NCBI GenBank assembly: GCA_900547045.1
Contig: URFB01000013.1
Location: 1-13,075, forward strand
Direction: 5' to 3'
From: an uncultured Mollicutes bacterium
GTDB taxonomy: Bacteria; Bacillota_I; Bacilli_A; Acholeplasmatales; Anaeroplasmataceae
DNA: 13,075 nt
Positions 7,890 through 13,075 of this stretch are shown piece by piece (within the stretch, counting starts at the first letter, position 1; every line of letters starts with the position of its first letter). Below the pieces are notes generated by a model. The model made no database searches and was not told the DNA's origin. It saw only the letters and a list, made by a program, of their open reading frames with translations. Both the position numbers and the translations under genes were made by a program.

Positions 7890-7894
7890 AGGAG
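7890..7894 (+). promoter_or_regulatory. potA ribosome-binding site
   Basis: AGGAG lies 6 bases before the ATG at 7901, near-ideal spacing. It confirms the potA start in an otherwise A/T-only leader. Confidence 0.8.
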
Positions 7895-7900
7895 AAAGAA

Positions 7901-9673
7901 ATGGCCCGTACTTTAGTTGAACTTAAGGGAATCAGAAAGGCATACGGAGATAACGTAATACTTGAAGATTTCGATATGTCGATTAACGAAAATGAATTCG
8001 TTACATTACTTGGTCCATCAGGATGTGGAAAGACAACATCTTTACGTATTATTGGTGGATTTGAAACAATGCAAGAAGGTCAGCTGCTACTTGATGGTGA
8101 AGAGATTGGAATGCTTCCAAGCCATAAAAGACCCATTAATACAGTTTTCCAACGCTATGCTTTGTTTCCTCATTTAAACATTTATGATAATGTTGCGTTT
8201 GGTTTAAGAAACAATGTCTATTCAAATGTTTATGACCTTGGTGTTATGGAAATGATGGAGGAATATGGCTTTGATGAGGAAGAGGTTGATAATGTTATCA
8301 AATATCTTGCTAAATTTGATAAGCCACGTGACGTCCGTAAAGCTGCAATTGAATATTTTAAGGATTTATCAGTAACTGAAAGCATAAAGGAAGAGCTTAA
8401 GGAAATTACAAAGGAGCAAGCACGTGCTCATAATTACAAGGAGCTACTTTCGGAAATAATTGCTCGTCATGATGTTACTGTAGAGCTTAAGGGTGATTCT
8501 TATAAGGATACTGTTAATAAAATGCTTGAGGAAACAGCAGAGCTTGATGTTTATCAAAAGATGCTTGATCGTATCTCAAAGCGTACATTTAAAGAGGAAG
8601 TTATTAAAAATGAGGTCACTAAGGCCTTAAAGCTTGTTAATCTTGAGGGCTATGAAAAGCGTCAAATTAATCAATTATCTGGTGGACAAATGCAAAGAAT
8701 TGCCATTGCCAGAGCAATCGTTAACAAGCCTCGTATTTTACTTTTAGATGAGCCTCTTTCAGCACTAGATTTAAAGCTTCGTAAGAAGATGCGTCTTGAG
8801 CTTAAGGAGCTTCAGCAAAAGCTAGGAATTACCTTCATCTTTGTTACCCATGACCAAGAGGAGGCCATGGTTATGTCTGATACGATCATTGTAATGAATG
8901 GTGGTAAGATTCAGCAAATTGGTCGTCCTGAGGATATTTATAATACACCAACTAACCGCTTTGTAGCGTCATTTATTGGTGAGGCCAATATTATTCCAGG
9001 TGTATATTCAGATAAAAGAAGACTTACAATGCTTAATAAGACCTTCAAGGTTTCATCTCTTGATCTTGAACCAGGAGATAAGGTTTATATTATTGTTGAA
9101 AAGGAAGATTTCGACGTTGCACCTATTGAATCTGCTAAGCTAATTGGTCGTGTAAAGTCTGTTAAGTTCCAGGTTAATTCATATATTATGGATGTTGAGC
9201 TAAATGGTACTATTATTCATGTATCATCTGAGGATAAGTTTGCCGTTGGAGATGAAATTGGCTTTACGATTTCACCTAACAATATTTATGTTGAATCAAT
9301 CACTGAAAAGAAGGAGAAGATTCTTGCAAACTACGATGGAGCTAATATTTTAGAGGGTACCTTCGTTGGTGACAATGTCTTTAATTTCCTTGGTGCTGAT
9401 TTTGATACCTATATTACGACATTTGAACCAGGTGAGCATGTTAATGCTGTAATTAGACCTGAGGACTTTGACTTAGTGCTCGATGATCCTGATAGTGCTA
9501 TTTTACAGGGTATTGTAACAAAGTCAGTATTCACAGGTATTCATTTTGAAATGCATGTTTTATGTGAAGGAATGGATTTATTAGTTGAGGATTACCAAAA
9601 CGTTGAGGTCGGACAGCGTATTGGCTTAAAGATTGATTCATATGAGATTCATATGATGAAATCAGAGGAGTAA
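7901..9673 (+). CDS. potA: Spermidine/putrescine ABC transporter ATP-binding protein, enlarged
   Basis: This is the cytoplasmic ATPase that drives polyamine import through PotB/PotC. All nucleotide-binding elements are intact: Walker A GPSGCGKTTS (38-47), Q-loop Q84, signature LSGGQ (259-263), Walker B ILLLDEP (279-285), D-loop SALD (287-290) and switch H317. At 590 residues it is far longer than the roughly 350-380 usual for PotA. About 120 extra residues, mostly charged and helical, lie between NVAFGLR (97-103) and the signature, in the helical subdomain. The C-terminal regulatory part contains two TOBE-like modules (about 361-466 and 480-586) that resemble each other, for example EPGDKV...KEDFD versus EPGEHV...PEDFD. 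I recall that Mycoplasma PotA proteins are also about 560 residues long, which suggests a Mollicutes-related form. It is the first gene of the operon and ends 1 base before potB. Confidence 0.93.
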   Translation: MARTLVELKGIRKAYGDNVILEDFDMSINENEFVTLLGPSGCGKTTSLRIIGGFETMQEGQLLLDGEEIGMLPSHKRPINTVFQRYALFPHLNIYDNVAFGLRNNVYSNVYDLGVMEMMEEYGFDEEEVDNVIKYLAKFDKPRDVRKAAIEYFKDLSVTESIKEELKEITKEQARAHNYKELLSEIIARHDVTVELKGDSYKDTVNKMLEETAELDVYQKMLDRISKRTFKEEVIKNEVTKALKLVNLEGYEKRQINQLSGGQMQRIAIARAIVNKPRILLLDEPLSALDLKLRKKMRLELKELQQKLGITFIFVTHDQEEAMVMSDTIIVMNGGKIQQIGRPEDIYNTPTNRFVASFIGEANIIPGVYSDKRRLTMLNKTFKVSSLDLEPGDKVYIIVEKEDFDVAPIESAKLIGRVKSVKFQVNSYIMDVELNGTIIHVSSEDKFAVGDEIGFTISPNNIYVESITEKKEKILANYDGANILEGTFVGDNVFNFLGADFDTYITTFEPGEHVNAVIRPEDFDLVLDDPDSAILQGIVTKSVFTGIHFEMHVLCEGMDLLVEDYQNVEVGQRIGLKIDSYEIHMMKSEE

Positions 9674-9674
9674 T

Positions 9675-10472
9675 ATGAAAAGATTTAAGTACTTTTCAAT
9701 TCCTTATTTCGTTTGGCTTATAATCCTAGTTGTTTTACCACTAGTATTAATGTTTGCCCTAACCTTTTTAAAATCCGACGGAGTGAGATTGAATGGAGCC
9801 AGCTTAACAATGAAGAATTATCAGGAGCTTACTGATTTTGCCTATTGGGAGGCTTTATGGAATTCTTTAGTTATCGCCTTCTGGACCACTATTATTTGCT
9901 TATTAATAGGATATCCTGTAGCCTATTTCATCTCATTTTCTAATCTAAAGCATAAGGTTTTAGTTTTACTTTGTATGATTTTACCTATGTGGTGTAATTC
10001 CATGCTAAGAATATTATCATGGTATAAGCTATTTTCATCAAGCTTATTTTCAAGCTTTAATCTAATTGGTAGTAAGGGTGCCGTTATTTTTGTAACGGTT
10101 ACAACCTATCTTCCATTTATGATTTTCCCAATCTATACAATCCTAGAAAAGCTAGATCGTTCCTTAATTGAGGCCTCTAAGGATTTAGGTGTACCTGCAT
10201 GGAAAACATTCTTTAAGATAACCCTTCCTTTATCCCTTGATGGTGCTGTATCTGGTATGACAATGGTATTCCTTCCTGCCGCAACTGGCTTTGCGATTTC
10301 GGCTATTATCGGTGATGGTAAGGTTAATATGATTGGTAATATTATTGAAAATATGTTTAAGACCGCAAATAATTATAATTTAGGTTCATTATTATCTATT
10401 TTTGTATCTGTTATTATTATTTTCGTTCTTCTTGTCCTTGGAAAAACAAAGAAGGAGGATGGTATTCTATGA
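9675..10472 (+). CDS. potB: Spermidine/putrescine ABC transporter permease PotB
   Basis: This 265-residue integral membrane protein forms the polyamine channel with PotC. About six hydrophobic segments are visible (roughly 12-32, 64-89, 94-118, 136-157, 190-212 and 238-256). The cytoplasmic EAA loop that docks on PotA reads EASKDLGVPAWKTFFKITLP (166-185), with the conserved Gly at 172. The phrase FLPAATGFAISAIIG (199-213) matches the PotB-type permease just after the loop. GAGGAG (9665-9670), inside the last potA codons, lies 4 bases before the ATG and couples the two genes. The stop TGA overlaps the potC start in an ATGA junction and is followed at once by an in-frame TAG. Length and motifs are normal for the family. 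Confidence 0.94.
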   Translation: MKRFKYFSIPYFVWLIILVVLPLVLMFALTFLKSDGVRLNGASLTMKNYQELTDFAYWEALWNSLVIAFWTTIICLLIGYPVAYFISFSNLKHKVLVLLCMILPMWCNSMLRILSWYKLFSSSLFSSFNLIGSKGAVIFVTVTTYLPFMIFPIYTILEKLDRSLIEASKDLGVPAWKTFFKITLPLSLDGAVSGMTMVFLPAATGFAISAIIGDGKVNMIGNIIENMFKTANNYNLGSLLSIFVSVIIIFVLLVLGKTKKEDGIL

Positions 10473-11308
10473 TAGAAGCAACAGGTTTTAGAAAATATCT
10501 TCCTCTTGTACTGAAGGCATTATTTGTGGTATTTGCTCTTTTACTTATGTATATTCCTGTTTTTGTAATTATTTATCAATCATTTAATTCTGATGCCAAT
10601 GCAATGCAGGCACTTCATTTTGGTAAAATTACATTTGATAATTACAAGGAAATTTTTACTAATGCGAAGCTTTACCGTAATATTTTAGATTCCCTTTTAG
10701 TATCGTTTTGGGCTACAGCAATTGCAACGGCTTTAGGCTTATTTTCATCAATTGGTATTAATGCCCTAACGGGTAAGGCTAAAAAGGCGATGAGCTTTTT
10801 AAATGAAATGCCAATGATGCAATCAGAAATTGTAACAGGTGTTTCAATAATGATTATTTTCTCATTATTACTGCCAATTATCCCTCAGGTATTTGGATTC
10901 CCTACAATGCTTGTTGCACATGTCTTCTTTACAACTCCATATGTAATTATGATGGTGCTTCCAAAGCTTCAGCAAACTGATGAGTCTTTATTTGAGGCAG
11001 CTCAGGATTTAGGCTGCTCACCTGTAAAGAGCCTATTTAAGGTTGTTATTCCATCCCTTCAAACAGCAATTATGACGGGAGCTTTACTTGCATTTACACT
11101 ATCAATTGATGACTTTGTTATTTCATACTTTACACAGGGTAATGGCTTCTATAATTTCTCAAATTATGTATATAACTCATATACAAAGAAGAATTTCTCA
11201 GCTGGTTCATATGCTTATAATGCTCTACTTACAATGGTTACTCTTGCAATTGTTCTTTGTATTTCTATTAAAACAAGCAAAAAAGGAAAGAAGAAGGTGG
11301 CTAAATAA
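10469..11308 (+). CDS. potC: Spermidine/putrescine ABC transporter permease PotC
   Basis: This 279-residue protein is the second permease subunit and pairs with PotB. Around six membrane segments are visible (about 15-37, 76-99, 120-138, 145-165, 199-220 and 250-266). The EAA loop is EAAQDLGCSPVKSLFKVVIP (176-195). LSIDDFVISYFTQG (211-224) is a PotC signature that separates it from PotB. The C-terminal tail SKKGKKKVAK is strongly basic, as expected for a cytoplasmic end. The start overlaps the potB stop by 4 bases, with AAGGAGG at 10452-10458 giving a 10-base spacing. The stop TAA shares one base with the potD ATG. Nothing unusual is seen in this subunit. Confidence 0.94.
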   Translation: MIEATGFRKYLPLVLKALFVVFALLLMYIPVFVIIYQSFNSDANAMQALHFGKITFDNYKEIFTNAKLYRNILDSLLVSFWATAIATALGLFSSIGINALTGKAKKAMSFLNEMPMMQSEIVTGVSIMIIFSLLLPIIPQVFGFPTMLVAHVFFTTPYVIMMVLPKLQQTDESLFEAAQDLGCSPVKSLFKVVIPSLQTAIMTGALLAFTLSIDDFVISYFTQGNGFYNFSNYVYNSYTKKNFSAGSYAYNALLTMVTLAIVLCISIKTSKKGKKKVAK

Positions 11309-12633
11309 TGAAAAAAATCTCAATTATTGGCGCAATCATTATTCTTTTTACGGTTTTTGCATGTGTAATTTTAAAGAGTGGTGGAAGTAATAATACCCTA
11401 TATTTACTTAACTGGGGTGAATATATTGATCAGGAGCTAGTTGCTAAATTCGAATCAGAATATAATGCAACAGTTGTTGAGGAGACTGTAACGTCTTCTG
11501 AAACTATGTATCAAAAGATTACAGCTGGTACTACCTCATATGATGTTGCCATTCCTGGTGACTATATGGTTACTAAGCTTTATAATGAGGGCTTACTTAA
11601 GGAAATTGATGTAAATAATGCAAGCCTTAAGAACCTTACGGGCTATAAGAGCATGTTTAATGATGACCTTACAAGCCTAAGAGAAAAAAATATGGCAGAG
11701 ACCTTAAGCTATGCAATGCCTTACTTCTGGGGTGCCTATTCAATGATTTACTCAACTAAAAATAGTCAAACCGAAGAGGTCGTTAAGACCAATGAATTTA
11801 AGGCCCTATTTGATAAGAGTCTTTATGATTTTGATGTTAAAACAGGTATGTATTCAACTGCTCGTTGGGCCGTTTCAAGCTATTTAATGAGTAATAATTT
11901 AAATCCTAATGTTGAATCATTTAAAGATGCTGAGCTTGTATCAGGTATTAAGGGTGCATCCTTTGATGTTTGGGGCGATGATCAGCTTAAGCGTAAGGTT
12001 GCAACTGGCGATTTAGATGTTGTCTTTACACAGCTTGGAGATTTCTTTGATGCCCTATATCTAGCTCTTGATGAGGGACTTGATAAGGCAAACTCTAAGG
12101 ATGGTCTTGAGGGCTTAGACTTTAATGTTTATGTACCTAAAACAACCGCTGCCTTCTTTGATTCAATGGTAATACCTACCACCTCAAAGAATGAAAAGCT
12201 AGCTAATGAATTTATCAATTTCATGCTAGAGCCAGAAAATGCCTTCCAAAACGCGCTTGCGATAGGATATTCTCCAACCTTAAAATCAGTTGCTAGCCTA
12301 TACCTTGAAAACAAGGATGAGCTATATTATGAGGATGAGACTAATCCTGCAAGAAATGTAACCCTTGGTGAGCTAACATCTAAATATGAATTTTACCTAA
12401 ATCCATTATCAAACTCAGATACGGTTTTCCTATTTGAGTCAAAGGATTCAAATTATATGACTAGATGTGAAACGATTGTAAATCAGGCTAAATCGGCTTT
12501 ACAAAATACAGAAAATAGCTTAGGACTTGTTTGCTGCATAGCATTTGGTAGTGTCGTTGTTGTATCTGTTGCTTCATATGTAGGCTACAAGATTATAAGG
12601 AAGAAGCATGGACCAAGAAAAGTATCTAAATGA
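11308..12633 (+). CDS. potD: Spermidine/putrescine-binding protein PotD with C-terminal membrane segment
   Basis: This 441-residue extracytoplasmic solute-binding protein captures polyamines and delivers them to PotBC. The mature part begins TLYLLNWGEYID, where W36 and Y39 match the ligand-contacting Trp and Tyr of E. coli PotD. YDVAIPGDYMVTKL (78-91) matches the next ligand loop. FFDSMVIP (283-290) keeps the polyamine-binding Asp (D285), but the neighbouring Trp of E. coli is replaced by Phe. The N-terminus has a hydrophobic segment (4-22) ending TVFAC, a poor lipobox because Phe sits at -2 and residues after the Cys remain hydrophobic. It may be a lipoprotein or a membrane anchor. Unusually, residues about 405-430 form a second hydrophobic helix followed by a basic tail (RKKHGPRK). 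An AAGG/GTGG-type ribosome-binding site within 11294-11300 precedes the ATG, which overlaps the potC stop by one base. Confidence 0.92.
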   Translation: MKKISIIGAIIILFTVFACVILKSGGSNNTLYLLNWGEYIDQELVAKFESEYNATVVEETVTSSETMYQKITAGTTSYDVAIPGDYMVTKLYNEGLLKEIDVNNASLKNLTGYKSMFNDDLTSLREKNMAETLSYAMPYFWGAYSMIYSTKNSQTEEVVKTNEFKALFDKSLYDFDVKTGMYSTARWAVSSYLMSNNLNPNVESFKDAELVSGIKGASFDVWGDDQLKRKVATGDLDVVFTQLGDFFDALYLALDEGLDKANSKDGLEGLDFNVYVPKTTAAFFDSMVIPTTSKNEKLANEFINFMLEPENAFQNALAIGYSPTLKSVASLYLENKDELYYEDETNPARNVTLGELTSKYEFYLNPLSNSDTVFLFESKDSNYMTRCETIVNQAKSALQNTENSLGLVCCIAFGSVVVVSVASYVGYKIIRKKHGPRKVSK

Positions 12634-12994
12634 TAAGCTTAGCTGGGCCTCAGGCTTTCTTAAGGAAAGTGTAGGCCTTAAGCTATCCTATAATCAGGCT
12701 GATGTTTTTAAGGTTTTAACCAAGTTTGGCTATGTTGAAAATATAACGCTTGATGATGCACCTGACTATCTACCATCAAAGGGCTATTGCTTCGACTCAA
12801 TTGAAGAGTTTACGAATGGCTTTATAAATAGTAAATATTATAAAATGTATGCCGTAAGAATGGGTCGTCATTTTAATTTGTTTGTGGTATCCTTCAATAT
12901 TAAAAAGGAACCAGAATTATATTATAGTGTCACAATTAGTGAAGAAACATTAGATATATGCTATATATTAGAATTAATGACTAAACAGCATTAA
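12608..12994 (+). CDS. Uncharacterised 128-residue protein at the end of the pot operon
   Basis: I do not recognise this family. The protein is soluble in appearance, with no signal peptide or membrane segment. The N-terminal third (KYLNDKLSWASGFLKESVGL) looks helical. The C-terminal half alternates hydrophobic residues in a beta-like manner (YAVRMGRHFNLFVVSFNI, then LYYSVTIS). Aromatic residues are frequent. The start overlaps the last 26 bases of potD in another frame. AAGGAAG (12597-12603) lies 4 bases before the ATG, which supports real translation and coupling to potD. Codon preferences (AAG, CTT, GGC, TTA) match the neighbouring genes. Position suggests a role linked to polyamine uptake or its control, but that is inference from context only. 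Confidence 0.75.
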   Translation: MDQEKYLNDKLSWASGFLKESVGLKLSYNQADVFKVLTKFGYVENITLDDAPDYLPSKGYCFDSIEEFTNGFINSKYYKMYAVRMGRHFNLFVVSFNIKKEPELYYSVTISEETLDICYILELMTKQH

Positions 12995-13075
12995 TTCTTT
13001 TTTTATAAGAAAAAAGCCTTAAAATGATTATTTATGCAAAAAAATTAAAAAAATTTTTCTTCAAAAAATGAGCTT
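12995..13075. other. AT-only tail with a weak inverted repeat; no clear terminator
   Basis: After the last stop codon the sequence is almost entirely A and T. A 7-base-pair inverted repeat pairs C12997 plus six T with six A plus G13016 around a 6-base loop. It has only one G-C pair and no T tract after it on the + strand, so it is at best a very weak terminator. AAAAATTTTT at 13049-13058 is self-complementary but has no GC clamp. No ORF start is convincing before the window ends. Confidence 0.4.

Noticed and set aside
11088..11390. A 100-codon + strand frame across the potC-potD junction
   Set aside because: Out-of-frame shadow of potC and potD; there is no ribosome-binding site and both real genes are well supported by motifs.

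Overview
The window reads as one strand of an AT-rich, low-GC Gram-positive (Firmicutes/Mollicutes-like) genome. All genes lie on the + strand and are packed tightly: gaps are 1 to 35 bases, or genes overlap by 1 to 26 bases. Only one intergenic space exceeds 100 bases. Trp is written TGG throughout and no gene needs TGA as a sense codon, so the standard bacterial code applies rather than the Mycoplasma one. The enlarged PotA recalls the long PotA proteins I remember from Mollicutes, so an Acholeplasma/Izemoplasma/RF39-like lineage is my best guess. That placement is inference.

Region 1 (about 1-7762) is a head-to-tail run of four loci: an RsuA-family rRNA pseudouridine synthase; a very large DUF4011 / superfamily 1 helicase / Vsr-like nuclease gene interrupted by one in-frame TAA codon (2333-2335); nadB (L-aspartate oxidase); and nadC (quinolinate phosphoribosyltransferase). 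NadB and NadC are the first and third steps of de novo NAD synthesis. The middle enzyme NadA is not encoded here. The ribosome-binding site of nadB lies inside the last codons of the helicase gene.

Region 2 (7763-7900) holds a convincing sigma-A type promoter with an extended -10, followed by a strong Shine-Dalgarno sequence.

Region 3 (7901-12994) is a polyamine ABC importer operon, potA-potB-potC-potD, plus a small unrecognised gene overlapping the end of potD. PotA (ATPase) energises the PotB/PotC permease pair, and PotD captures the polyamine outside the membrane. PotA is unusual: about 120 extra residues sit between the Q-loop and the signature motif, and the C-terminal TOBE-like module is duplicated. 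PotD is also unusual, with a hydrophobic segment at each end.

The most notable observations are the interrupted defence-type helicase/nuclease gene coupled to NAD synthesis genes, the expanded PotA, the two-ended PotD, and the orphan gene closing the pot operon. I found no RNA genes, CRISPR arrays, insertion sequences or long DNA repeats.
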